Assembly: GCF_913063425.1 (NCBI RefSeq)
Contig: NZ_CAJXYK010000027.1
Coordinates: forward strand, 1-64,000
Direction of reading: 5' to 3'
Source of the DNA: an uncultured Thiohalocapsa sp.
GTDB lineage: Bacteria; Pseudomonadota; Gammaproteobacteria; Chromatiales; Chromatiaceae
DNA: 64,000 bases
Made by a program: the position numbers and the translations under genes. The notes beneath the pieces are model-generated. The model was not told the DNA's origin and searched no databases. It worked only from the letters and a program-made list of their open reading frames with translations. Below, one piece after another: positions 45,296 to 54,315 of the stretch. The stretch's first letter is position 1; each line of letters opens with the position of its first letter.

Positions 45296-46231
45296 TCATC
45301 CCGCAGCCACCGCTTGCGCAAAGGCATCGTGATGGGCAGCGAGTGTGGCGCGGTCCAGCGTGAAGACGCCCTCACCGCCGCGCTCGAAATCGATCCAGGT
45401 GAAGGGCACCGCCGGCAGTGCCGCCGCCAATGCCTCTGCGCTGTTGCCCACCTCTGCCACCAGCACGCCGTCGTCGGCGAGATAGTCCGGGGCATCACGC
45501 AGGATGCGCAGCACCAGGTCCAGCCCTGTCTCGCCGGCGGCGAGCGCGAGCGCGGGCTCATGGCGGTACTCGGGGGGCAGCGTCTCCATCTCCGCGGCAC
45601 CCACGTAAGGCGGATTCGAGACGATGACGTCGTAGCCGTCGTCATCGTCTCCACTGATGCCGGCGAACAGGTCCGACTCCAGCGCCCGCACCCGGTCCGC
45701 AAGACCGTGACGGGCGATGTTGCGCCGCGCCACGGCCAGGGCCGCCGGCGACACATCGGCCAGGTCGACTGCCGCCGCCGGCAGATAGGTCGCGGCGGCA
45801 ATGCCGAGACAGCCACTGCCGGTGCACAGATCCAGCACACGGCGGATGCCGCTCGGCTCCGCCCAGGGTGCGAAGCCCTGCTCAATGAGCTCGGCGAGCG
45901 GCGAGCGCGGAATCATCACCGCATCGTCCACGTCGAAATCGAGGCCCGCGAAGCGCGTGCCGCCGGTCAGATACGCCGCCGGCCGGCGCTCGTCGACGCG
46001 CCGGGCCAGCAATGCCAGCACTGCCTCGCGCTCCGTGGGCGTCACGCGGCAGCCGCCGTACTCCGCCGCAAGCTCGAAGGGGAGATGCAGGGCGTGGGCC
46101 ACCAGCCAATGGGATTCATCACGGGCATTATCGGTACCATGACCAAAGCAGAGGCCGGCCGCAGTGAATCGGCTCGTGCCCCAGCGCACGAGATCGTCGA
46201 TGGTGATGAGCGCGTCGGTGTCGGCGGGCAT
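45296..46231 (-). CDS. prmB: Ribosomal protein L3 glutamine methyltransferase PrmB
   Basis: A 311-residue class I methyltransferase. LDLCTGSGCLGIAAA (motif I), the NPPY catalytic motif in VSNPPYVGAAEM, and EYRHEPALALAAGETGLD are diagnostic of the HemK/PrmB group; the N-terminal WLVAHALHLPFEL segment favours PrmB over PrmC. It methylates Gln of L3. The longer frame to 46351 has no family match at its start. Confidence 0.9.
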   Translation of the reverse strand: MPADTDALITIDDLVRWGTSRFTAAGLCFGHGTDNARDESHWLVAHALHLPFELAAEYGGCRVTPTEREAVLALLARRVDERRPAAYLTGGTRFAGLDFDVDDAVMIPRSPLAELIEQGFAPWAEPSGIRRVLDLCTGSGCLGIAAATYLPAAAVDLADVSPAALAVARRNIARHGLADRVRALESDLFAGISGDDDDGYDVIVSNPPYVGAAEMETLPPEYRHEPALALAAGETGLDLVLRILRDAPDYLADDGVLVAEVGNSAEALAAALPAVPFTWIDFERGGEGVFTLDRATLAAHHDAFAQAVAAG

Positions 46232-46371
46232 GGGCGCGCGCAGGGGCCTCTTTGCAGGTGCGTGGCGACGGTGCCCGGGCGCGCACGCCGCTGCTGCGCG
46301 GCCCCGGGTAATGCCGAGGAAACCGAAGGATAGCACCAAAATCGCCCGCACCCAGGACAGTCACGGGCGCG

Positions 46372-48351
46372 TTGACGGGGGTCATCTTGCAGCGACTGCT
46401 CACCAGCCTGCGCTTTCAGGTCGGCGCCGCTTTCGTGGTGCTGCTGGCACTCTTTGCAGGGGCCGGGCTCGCGACACTCACCGCCTTTCAGCGCCAGGTG
46501 GATGCCGACGCTGTGGTCGACATCGCCGCCAGACTGGAGCTGACGGCGAGCCGCATGCACACGGATGCGATGGTCTACGATGCCAATGCGCCGCGGGACT
46601 ATCCCACCTACTATCGCGACGTGGAGCTCTTCCACGGTGAGCTGATGCGCCAGGTGGCGCTGTTCGACGCCGTGGTGGCAGGCTTCATGAGCGGTGACTT
46701 CAGCGCCGTCCTGGATCGCCCCGCAGGCTGGATGCAGCCGGCGCGTGAGCCCACGCTGGGCGCGGCGGTAACGGCGCTGGAAGCCGCCTGGAAGGCGCAC
46801 CGCAGCGGACTCATCGAGGCCCTCGGCGACGACCCGGAGGAGCCGCGCCTGGAATGGGCGGCGGAGTACAACGCGGCCCAGGTGGCCGCCGTCGAGGACG
46901 CCGCAGCGGCGCTTGCCGGCCAGCTGCGGCAGTGGGCCGCGGCGGAGCACATCCGCCTGCGCCGGCTGGTGCTGCTGACGCTGGGCGGTGCGGTGACGGT
47001 CGCCCTGCTGCTCCTGCTCCTGTTGCAGCGCTGGACGCTGAAGCCCCTCGCGCGCACCCTGGATGGCGTGCGACGTACCGCCGGCGGGGACTTCGGTCTC
47101 ACCGTGCCGGTGCGCGGTGCCGCCGAGCTGCGCGACCTTGCCGAGGGCTTCAACGCCCTGTCCAGCCGACTCGACCTCCTGTTCCAGCTGCTGGACCGGC
47201 TCCAGCGCGGCAAGGACCTGGACGACCTGGTGGGCTTCCTGGCCCGCGATTTCCGCACGCTGCTGCGCTTCGACTGGATCGGCGTGGTGCTGGTGACGCC
47301 GGACAATGCCACCGTGCGGTTGGAGGCGAGCGCCCTGGACGGCACGCCGGAGGCCGGCAGCAAGCCGTTGTTCCGGCTTCCGGGCACACTGCTGGAGCAG
47401 GCACTCGCCGCGGGCGGCCCGCTGCACATCCGCGATGCCGCCGCCACCGCGAGCGCCCATCCGGGCTATGAGCTCCTGCGCGAAATTGTGCGCCGGGGGC
47501 TCGCCGACGTGATTTTTCTGCCCGTTGCCGCGGAGACGCCGGTGCCGGCCGTGGTCGCATTCGCCACCCGGGTGCCCGGCCGTTACGACCCGGCCCATCT
47601 TCAGTTTTTGGGCAATATCGCCCAGCTGCTGAGCGTGAGCTTCGGCCGCACCGTGCGCTTTGCGGAGCGGCGCAGGCTCGCCGGCATCGGTGAATTCGCC
47701 TCCGGCATTGCCCATGAGCTGCGCACGCCGCTCGCGACCCTGTCCCTGGCCCTGGACCACGTGGCGGGGCTCGATCTGCCGCAAAGCAGCCGCCGGCGGG
47801 TCACGCTGGCCAAGGCAGAGGCGGCGCGCATGGACCGCCTGATTGCGGACATGCTGCTTTACGCCAAGCCGCTCAAGCTCGCCTCGGAGCCCGTGGATTT
47901 AGGCACCATCGCCGCCGCGAGCGCCGATCTGGTGCGGGCACAGCACGCTTGTGCGGACCGCGAGCTCGATGTGGCCGTGACGGCGCCCGACGCGCAGGTC
48001 CTCGGCGACCGCGACCGCCTGCAGCAGGTTTTGGTCAACCTGCTGATGAACGCCTGTGAGGCAGCCCCGATGGAGTCGCGGATCTCACTCACCGTAGAAG
48101 CCCGCGACGGCAATCGGGTTGCGGTGTGCGTGCGCAATGCGGGGACGCCGCCACCACCCGAACTCATTGGGCGCATCTTCGAGCCCTTCATCAGTACCAA
48201 AGCCGGCGGCACCGGATTGGGCCTCGCCATCGTACAGCGCCTGACGGCGCTGCACGGCGGCGAGGTGGCACTGCACGCGTTGGATGATGGCGCGCAGGCC
48301 GTGGTGACCTTGCCGCTCTATGCCACATCCGACCAGACTCCGAGCGCTTGA
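46372..48351 (+). CDS. Membrane sensor histidine kinase (HAMP-GAF-HisKA)
   Basis: A 659-residue kinase: TM at about 15-37, a helical periplasmic domain of PilJ/NarX type (about 40-195), TM at about 200-220, HAMP, GAF-like domain (about 290-425), then HisKA with IAHELRTPLA (His near residue 448) and a HATPase with NLLMNACEAA, GRIFEPFISTK and GTGLGLAIV. No response regulator is adjacent, so it is an orphan. Signal and partner are unknown. Confidence 0.88.
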   Translation: MTGVILQRLLTSLRFQVGAAFVVLLALFAGAGLATLTAFQRQVDADAVVDIAARLELTASRMHTDAMVYDANAPRDYPTYYRDVELFHGELMRQVALFDAVVAGFMSGDFSAVLDRPAGWMQPAREPTLGAAVTALEAAWKAHRSGLIEALGDDPEEPRLEWAAEYNAAQVAAVEDAAAALAGQLRQWAAAEHIRLRRLVLLTLGGAVTVALLLLLLLQRWTLKPLARTLDGVRRTAGGDFGLTVPVRGAAELRDLAEGFNALSSRLDLLFQLLDRLQRGKDLDDLVGFLARDFRTLLRFDWIGVVLVTPDNATVRLEASALDGTPEAGSKPLFRLPGTLLEQALAAGGPLHIRDAAATASAHPGYELLREIVRRGLADVIFLPVAAETPVPAVVAFATRVPGRYDPAHLQFLGNIAQLLSVSFGRTVRFAERRRLAGIGEFASGIAHELRTPLATLSLALDHVAGLDLPQSSRRRVTLAKAEAARMDRLIADMLLYAKPLKLASEPVDLGTIAAASADLVRAQHACADRELDVAVTAPDAQVLGDRDRLQQVLVNLLMNACEAAPMESRISLTVEARDGNRVAVCVRNAGTPPPPELIGRIFEPFISTKAGGTGLGLAIVQRLTALHGGEVALHALDDGAQAVVTLPLYATSDQTPSA

Positions 48352-48539
48352 AGGGGCACCGGCAGGCGGAGCGGTCTTCCTGCCGCCGACGCCGCAGGCT
48401 TGGAAAGCCAGCGGCCGCGCACGCCGACCGTTCCGAGTCGATCTGCGGACGTCCTGCCAGTATCAGCCGTGAGCGGCTGAGCCGTCGCGACCCGGAACGT
48501 GAGCGTCCAGGGCCGCGACGCCAGCCGGCGCCGCTTCCG

Positions 48540-48998
48540 TCAGGCCGCCCGCTGCTTGTTGCCCACCAATCCCTTGGTGTCCACCGCCGTCTCGCGCTGG
48601 CCCCGCTCGACCAGATCCGCAAGACTGATGTCGCTGAGGAAGGTGAAGATCTCGTCACTCAGCTGGTCCCACAGCGAGTGCGTGAGGCACCGCTGGCCGT
48701 CGCGACAGTTCTCCCGCCCGCCGCAGCGGGTGAACTCCACCCACTCGTCGACGGCGCAGATGATGTCGGCGATGGAGATTTCGTCGGCCGGCTTGCCGAG
48801 GTAGTAGCCGCCGCCCGGGCCACGGATGCCGCGGACCAGCTGCTTGCCGCGCAGCGACGCGAAGAGCTGCTCCAGGTACGACAGGGAGATGCCCTGATTG
48901 ACCGAGATATCCGAGAGGGTCACCGGCCCTTTGCCCGAATGGAGGGCCAGATCCAACATGGCGGTGACCGCGTACCTGCCTTTGGTTGAGAGTCTCAT
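48540..48998 (-). CDS. iscR: Rrf2 regulator IscR
   Basis: A 152-residue [2Fe-2S] repressor. [20 protein letters not shown] opens the winged helix. The three cluster Cys have the canonical spacing C-x5-C-x5-C ([14 protein letters not shown]). IscR tunes iron-sulfur biogenesis, normally as the first gene of isc. Here nothing isc-like follows: a convergent kinase gene lies downstream. An upstream frame extension to 49142 has no family match. Confidence 0.92.
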   Translation of the reverse strand: MRLSTKGRYAVTAMLDLALHSGKGPVTLSDISVNQGISLSYLEQLFASLRGKQLVRGIRGPGGGYYLGKPADEISIADIICAVDEWVEFTRCGGRENCRDGQRCLTHSLWDQLSDEIFTFLSDISLADLVERGQRETAVDTKGLVGNKQRAA

Positions 48999-49427
48999 GG
49001 TGCGATGCCTTGAATGCGTTGGGGCACTGGGCCTGGAAACCATCCAGCGACGCCGTGGCGATACACGAATGCGCCGCATGCTGCTGCGGAATATCCTAGC
49101 TCGGAACTTGGTTTTCCGATAGGCATTGTCAAGCCGCGGCATCCGGATTTTCCGAAGATTCGGCCGAGCGGCTTGGACAAAACCTGGATATTGCCGGTTT
49201 GGGCAGGTCGAGCGTCAGATGGTTCCCCGACAATCGGCATTGTTGTGACGGGGGGTCACACACAGGGCGCGCGCCGCGCTCACGCGCCGTTACAGCACGC
49301 CGTGGGTGGTCAGGATCGGGGATACGGTCGGCCTGCGGCAGCGCTTCAGCCGGCTAGGGCCATGGGCGTGGCAGGCTTGCCCTCGACCCGGCAGACCCCG
49401 GACGGGCGCCGGAGCGGGCACTGTTTA
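48999..49427. other. 430-bp intergenic region
   Basis: It holds the iscR upstream region on the minus strand (palindrome at 49101-49119). No coding sequence is supported. Confidence 0.4.
49093..49132 (-). promoter_or_regulatory. Candidate iscR promoter/operator
   Basis: On the minus strand a palindrome TCGGAA-N7-TTCCGA (49101-49119) lies about 100 bases before the iscR ATG. A TTGACA hexamer (49132-49127) and TAGGATAT are nearby but badly spaced for a simple promoter. A second TCGGAAAA copy lies further upstream (about 49150-49165). This resembles an autoregulated promoter; the assignment to IscR is inference. Confidence 0.35.
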
Positions 49428-49946
49428 TCAGACGACGGACGGTGACGTGCTGGTGGCGCTGCTCGGGCTGCCGGAACGACCGGCCTGCGGTCCAATGCGA
49501 TGGCCGTCGCGCAGACACCAGCCGAGCCACTTGGACAGGAACAGGTTGGCCTTCCACTTGGCGCGCAGGGCCGGCGACTGATAGTGGCTGAAGATGGGAA
49601 GCGCCGTTTGCCGCAGGTCCAGCACCTCCACCTGCCCGGCGTCGTGGTACGCCTTCAGGGTCGCATCCGGCTCCGGCAGCCACTCCGCACAGCCGCCCGC
49701 CGCCGGGAACACATGTGTGAGGCGAAAGGTGGTGGTGTAGCGGGCCTGCTCCAGGATCTCCAGCTGGAGCTGGATGCGACCCGGCCCCGGTCGCGCCGAG
49801 GTGACGACGCCCGAGAGGCTGGCCAAATCGGGGCTGAGCTGCATCAGGGCGCGGTAGTTCTCTTCACAAAGGGCCATCAGCGCACCGACCGTGGGCAGCT
49901 CACCGGTCAGGTCCAGCTTGGCGATGAAGGGGCTGGGGGCTTGCAT
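49428..49946 (-). CDS. DUF1249-family protein
   Basis: A 172-residue protein with the family's conserved N-terminal ENYRALMQL, internal DATLKAYHDAGQVEVLD, and KWKANLFLSKWLGWCLRDGH. The function is unknown; homologues are common in gammaproteobacteria. The last ~20 residues are Ser/Thr-rich and extend beyond the family core. Confidence 0.8.
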   Translation of the reverse strand: MQAPSPFIAKLDLTGELPTVGALMALCEENYRALMQLSPDLASLSGVVTSARPGPGRIQLQLEILEQARYTTTFRLTHVFPAAGGCAEWLPEPDATLKAYHDAGQVEVLDLRQTALPIFSHYQSPALRAKWKANLFLSKWLGWCLRDGHRIGPQAGRSGSPSSATSTSPSVV

Positions 49947-50283
49947 GCTGAGGGGTCTTTACGCTGTGGTCGCCGAACGTCCCGGCAATGGATGCACGAG
50001 CTTGGTTGCGCGGCGTTGATCCCGGCGGGCTCGTCCGGGTGCCTCTTCCGGGTGTTCTGTCTGGATGGCTCGTCTGGGAGTAAGGCGGCCTCGGAGAGAG
50101 ACCCTTGGGCCTTGAGCCCGGCGAGCCGGGTCGGGCGGCTCCGCTCCGCCCTCGCAAGCCGACCCGGGTCATCCCGGCGCCCGCTGGCCCCTAAGGCTCA
50201 GCGTCGTGGAATGCGGGGCTGCGCGGCGTACCGGCGGTGCGGACCGGTGCGGCCGGGCCGCACGCGCCCGCCCTTCGGCCGCC
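49947..50283. other. 337-bp region, nothing recognised
   Basis: It lies between the DUF1249 and thioredoxin genes. Both strands hold only short Arg-rich frames. No hairpin-plus-T tract was seen. Confidence 0.35.
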
Positions 50284-50652
50284 TCAGGTCGCCTCCTGCT
50301 GCGCGGCGATATCCGCGCGGACCTTGTCCATATCCAGCTCGCCGGCCTTGGTGAGCAGCTCCCGGAACGAGCCCTCCGGCAGTGCCCCCGGCTGCGAGAA
50401 GATGATGATCTGGTCGCGGAAGATCATCAGGGTGGGGATGGACCGGATCTGGAAGTGGGCCGCGATCTGCTGCTCGTCTTCGGTGTTGACCTTGGCGAAG
50501 ACGATGTCGTCGTGGTCCTCCGACACCTTTTCGAACACCGGTGCGAAGGTGCGGCAGGGGCCGCACCAAGGCGCCCAGAAATCGACCACCACAAAGCCGT
50601 TGTCGGCGACGGTGGATTCGAAAGTCTCTTGCGTCAATTCTACGACGGCCAT
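50284..50652 (-). CDS. Thioredoxin
   Basis: A 122-residue cytosolic thiol-disulfide protein. The active site is WAPWCGPC (residues 26-33), followed by the cis-Pro loop IRSIPTLMIF. The fold-specific FAKVNTEDEQ is present. It ends a co-directional minus-strand stress cluster with OsmC. No signal peptide. Confidence 0.92.
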   Translation of the reverse strand: MAVVELTQETFESTVADNGFVVVDFWAPWCGPCRTFAPVFEKVSEDHDDIVFAKVNTEDEQQIAAHFQIRSIPTLMIFRDQIIIFSQPGALPEGSFRELLTKAGELDMDKVRADIAAQQEAT

Positions 50653-50772
50653 GGCTCGACTCCTGAGAAGCTGTTTGACATGGCGTGGGAGGATAACAGA
50701 TCGACCATGCCCCCGCAGTTTCCCGCCGCCGGCGCGCGGGCTTTCCCCGGCACGGGGATGCGATATCCGCCA

Positions 50773-52542
50773 TCAGTAGGCGAAGTTCCAGCGGGCATCG
50801 CCGCCGGCGTCCAGAACCACACGCTTCGCCGGCGGGCGATCTGCCTGCGGCCCCGCCAGCAGACGCTCATCGAGCGCGAACAGGATCTCCGCGCGGCGGG
50901 CAAGCCAGTTGCCGAGTCCGGTTTCGCCCGCGAGCTGAATCCGCCGCTGCGCCTGCGCCAGCAGGCGCAGCATTTCCGGGCGCGCCGCGGCAGGTTGGGC
51001 CGCCAGCAGCGCCGGCAATGGCGCCGTCAGCAGCAGGAAGAGCTGGGCGCCATGGCGCGCGACGGCCTCGGCTGCCACCAGCCGTGCCCGCGCGTCGGTG
51101 GGATCCAGCGCCAGCGTCAGCCCGCGGTCCGGCCAGCGCGCGCGCAGCTGCCGCAGCACGCGCCGCACGGCCCGCTGTGACGCCGCCTCCGGGCGGCGCA
51201 GATCGCCGCCCTGCACCCCGACGATGAGCCGCCGCACGACGCCGAGCCCCGATCGCGCCAGCAGCGCCGGCACCAGACGCACCGCGAAGCGGTCCAGGTC
51301 CTGCATTGCGTCCGAGAGCTCCGCGTAGGAAATCAGTTGCGGATGCCGCTTACGGGCGTTGTCGCGCTCGGCGCCGTAGGTCCAGCCGTCCAGCCAGCGC
51401 TCCACCGCCCAGCGCCGATGCTCGATGACGGCCAGCTGCTCGACCTCCATGGGTGCGAAGGCGAAGGACTCCACCAGCTCCTCCGGCACCGCCTGACAGT
51501 CGGTGACGGCGAGCTTCGCCCAGAGGTGGTCGGCCTGATGGCGGTTGGCGTCGCGGTAGGAGGTGGCCAGCTGCGTCCAGGCCACCCCCGACGGTGCCGC
51601 GGCGGGGTCGCGGCCCTGGGCCGCGGAGGTGTCACGATAGTGCTCGTGGATGACCTCGGCCAGGGCATCGTCGCGGCCCTCCAGCAGCACTTGGCGGGAG
51701 AAGGCGAGCTGTAAAGGCTGCACCGGCACCAGCTGGCCGTCCCAATCCGGGAGTCTGCCCCGGCGCCAATCGGCCTCGACGGCGAGCAGGGCCGGCGGCG
51801 ACGCGCCCTGTTCCGCCGCCTGTGCCAGCAGCTCCCGCGCCAGCGCCAGCGCGCTGTCTGCCGCCATGTCGCACACCGCGATCATGGTCACGGATGGGGC
51901 CTCCGCCAGATCCGCGGACGGCAGCGACGTGCAGCGCAACTGCCCACAGCGCGCCGCCTGGGGGTGGCGCGCGTCGATCCAGTCCCGCCAGGCGTCTGCG
52001 GCAGCGGCGGCCACCGTCACCACCGGCGGCGCGCCGCCGTACTGCCCCACCCGCAGCGCGTGCACAAACAGAGCCTGCGCGACGGGCCCGAAGCCCGCAA
52101 TCAGCAGGTGCGGCACCTGCCCCGCCGGCGGATCCATGCTGCGATGCAGAGGCCAACGTGCCAGCAGGACACGGGCCGCCGTGCGGTGCGGGTCGATCCA
52201 CTCCACCCGCAGCGCGTCCCCCGGCAGGGCGCTCACCGCGCCGGGCGCTCCGGCATCCTCGGTTTGCGCAGAAGCCCCCCCAGCCTCCGCCAGCACCACC
52301 ACCCGCAGCGGCCGGCCGCGCCCCCGGGTCTGCACCGACAGCGCCGCAAGGCGCTGCGCCAGATCGCGGGCATCCACCAGAAGTGCCGCGGCGCCGCGGG
52401 GGATGCCGGCGCCCGGCCGGTGTCGGCGCACCCGCACCCCGTCGGCGGCGAGTACGGAGCGGGCCCGCTCCAGCAGGGGCCCCACGCCGTCTACGAGCAC
52501 CAGCGGCGCACCCATCAGCGCACCCGTCACCGCACCGATCAC
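50773..52542 (-). CDS. Rossmann-fold protein with RyR domain
   Basis: A 589-residue protein. The N-terminal half has TrkA-N-like or receiver-like Rossmann parts (LLIAGFGPVAQALFVHAL near residue 145 is a dinucleotide-binding motif). Residues about 355-405 form a RyR-type module: LAVIEHRRWAVERW, then GWTYGAERDNARKRHPQL and YAELSD. The C-terminal third is helical. Bacterial RyR modules are thought to sense nucleotide or ion ligands. It lies 21 bases after osmC and upstream of thioredoxin. Confidence 0.75.
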   Translation of the reverse strand: MIGAVTGALMGAPLVLVDGVGPLLERARSVLAADGVRVRRHRPGAGIPRGAAALLVDARDLAQRLAALSVQTRGRGRPLRVVVLAEAGGASAQTEDAGAPGAVSALPGDALRVEWIDPHRTAARVLLARWPLHRSMDPPAGQVPHLLIAGFGPVAQALFVHALRVGQYGGAPPVVTVAAAAADAWRDWIDARHPQAARCGQLRCTSLPSADLAEAPSVTMIAVCDMAADSALALARELLAQAAEQGASPPALLAVEADWRRGRLPDWDGQLVPVQPLQLAFSRQVLLEGRDDALAEVIHEHYRDTSAAQGRDPAAAPSGVAWTQLATSYRDANRHQADHLWAKLAVTDCQAVPEELVESFAFAPMEVEQLAVIEHRRWAVERWLDGWTYGAERDNARKRHPQLISYAELSDAMQDLDRFAVRLVPALLARSGLGVVRRLIVGVQGGDLRRPEAASQRAVRRVLRQLRARWPDRGLTLALDPTDARARLVAAEAVARHGAQLFLLLTAPLPALLAAQPAAARPEMLRLLAQAQRRIQLAGETGLGNWLARRAEILFALDERLLAGPQADRPPAKRVVLDAGGDARWNFAY

Positions 52543-52563
52543 CGCGCTGGCGGCGAGGTCCGG

Positions 52564-53025
52564 TCAGTCCGAGGCATGCAGCAGCCGGCCGGACTCGTCC
52601 ACGACGGACACCGCAATCGGGATGCCCTCGCGGATGCTGGCGGAGACGACGCAGAAGTCCTCGAACAGGGTCTTGCAGCGCTCGAAGCGCTGATTGCCGG
52701 CGAGCGCGTCGTCGATGATGAGCTTGACCTCCAGCCCACCGATGCGCAGGCGCTTACGCTCGTTGCGGATCAGGGTGCAGGTGGCCTCCGCGCGCAGGCT
52801 TCGGTCCGGCGGCTCCTCCCTGCTGAGGCAGTAGAGCAGACTCGCGGACAGGCAGTTGGCGGCCGCCGCCGCAAGCAGCCGAGAGGCATTGGGGCCGCCG
52901 GTCTCGCCGAGCGGCGGCGGCTCGTCCGTGAGCAGGTCCGCGGCGCGCTTCCAATCGAAGCGCACGTTGATCTGGTAGCCCTCCTGCTGCTCCAGGTGGA
53001 TGGTAAAGCGGCCTTCTTCTGACAT
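52564..53025 (-). CDS. OsmC/Ohr-family peroxide-reducing protein
   Basis: A 153-residue protein. The two redox Cys are seen in AANCLSASLL (about residue 58) and FEDFCVVSASI (about 125). The family strand order fits; it likely reduces organic hydroperoxides with a dithiol partner, and thioredoxin lies two genes away. The start is at 53025; a longer upstream frame is Arg-rich shadow. Confidence 0.85.
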   Translation of the reverse strand: MSEEGRFTIHLEQQEGYQINVRFDWKRAADLLTDEPPPLGETGGPNASRLLAAAAANCLSASLLYCLSREEPPDRSLRAEATCTLIRNERKRLRIGGLEVKLIIDDALAGNQRFERCKTLFEDFCVVSASIREGIPIAVSVVDESGRLLHASD

Positions 53026-53137
53026 AGTCTCTGCGAATGCCTCCTGTGGAGTGGAGCCGCGCTGCCGGCGACCTGGCTGTGGTGCGCCAGCACGCAGCGG
53101 GCGCAGGGATGGGTCACAGCGACTGCGGCGGCGCGGG

Positions 53138-53581
53138 TCAGCCGTCACCGCCGCCCGCCATGCGCCGGCGGTGGCTCGGGTTCTTCGGGTCGCGGCGGCG
53201 GCGTGCGGCGGCCGCCCTGGGACCGCCGCCACCGCTGTGTCGGCGCCAGTCGCCGTGGGCAAGGTGCGCACGGTCCCGGCGCGGACCGCGATACAGGTAG
53301 ACCCAGGCGCTGCCGTGCGCGGTGGGGATCACGCGCCGATCATACAGCCGCGGATAGTCCTCCAGCCGATCCAGCCGGCGCAGGCCTGCTGCATCCACGC
53401 CGTAGACCTCGCCCAGCACCGCCGTGTCGCCGCCGGCCACCAGTCCCGGATAGGCACCGAGCACCAGCAGCGTGAACCTGGGCTCGGTGCGGTGCGGGCC
53501 GAGAAAGCGCGCATCTCGCAGCAGGTGGTGGTTCACCTCACCACCCAAAAGCGTGCCGTAGACGAAGACGCGGTGCTCCAT
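53138..53581 (-). CDS. Gamma-glutamylcyclotransferase-like (AIG2) protein
   Basis: A 147-residue protein. The family signature YGTLLGGEVNHHLL is near the start, with LVAGGDTAVLGEVYGVD and the Glu region LDRLEDYP. The last ~35 residues are Gly/Arg-rich and fall outside the fold. It may act on gamma-glutamyl compounds or glutathione. Confidence 0.8.
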   Translation of the reverse strand: MEHRVFVYGTLLGGEVNHHLLRDARFLGPHRTEPRFTLLVLGAYPGLVAGGDTAVLGEVYGVDAAGLRRLDRLEDYPRLYDRRVIPTAHGSAWVYLYRGPRRDRAHLAHGDWRRHSGGGGPRAAAARRRRDPKNPSHRRRMAGGGDG

Positions 53582-53615
53582 GCCCGACCCCACCGGCGTT
53601 GACTGCGCGGCGCCG

Positions 53616-54203
53616 TCAGGGCTCGATACGGCTGCCCAGCACCTCCAGGAACTGGCGCATCCATTGCGGGTGTGCCGGCCAGGCGGGCGCCGTCACCAGG
53701 GTGCCGTGGGTGTGGGCGTTGTCGAAGGTTGTGGCCACCTCGTGCCAGCTGCCGCCGGCCATCTCGATATCCGGCTGCAGCGCCGGGTACGCCGTGCAGG
53801 TGGCACCCTCCAGCACGCCGGCCGCCACCAGGATCTGCTGCCCGTGACAGATGGACGCGATGGGCTTGGCGGCCGCCGAGAAGTGGCGCACCATCTCGAT
53901 GACCCGCGCGTTCAGGCGCAGGTACTCCGGCGCGCGGCCGCCGGGGATCACCAGCGCGTCGTACTGCGCCGGGTCCACCTCGGCGAAGCTCGCGTTGAGT
54001 GTGAAGTTGTGACCGGGCTTCTCGCTGTAAGTCTGGTCGCCCTCGAAGTCGTGCACGGCGGTGCGCACCTGCTCGCCGGCCGCCTTGTCCGGGCAGACGG
54101 CGTGTACCCGATGCCCGACCATGGTCAGGATCTGGAACGGCACCATCACCTCGTAGTCTTCGACGTAGTCCCCCACCAGCATCAGAATCTGCTTGGCAGC
54201 CAT
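53616..54203 (-). CDS. DJ-1/PfpI-family protein
   Basis: A 195-residue protein. It has [18 protein letters not shown] and the nucleophile elbow [10 protein letters not shown] with the reactive Cys. The family includes glyoxalase III/deglycase-type and stress chaperone proteins. The chosen start at 54203 gives [18 protein letters not shown]; an upstream Met is less likely. Confidence 0.85.
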   Translation of the reverse strand: MAAKQILMLVGDYVEDYEVMVPFQILTMVGHRVHAVCPDKAAGEQVRTAVHDFEGDQTYSEKPGHNFTLNASFAEVDPAQYDALVIPGGRAPEYLRLNARVIEMVRHFSAAAKPIASICHGQQILVAAGVLEGATCTAYPALQPDIEMAGGSWHEVATTFDNAHTHGTLVTAPAWPAHPQWMRQFLEVLGSRIEP

Positions 54204-54315
54204 CGTCTGCACCTCCAACTCGTTTGGGTGAGTCAAGGAAGCGGGCCGAGGCCCGCGAGCACCCGCGGTCCGGCGCGCAGGCGCCGGGGACTATACCAGA
54301 GCCGCAGCACGCCGC

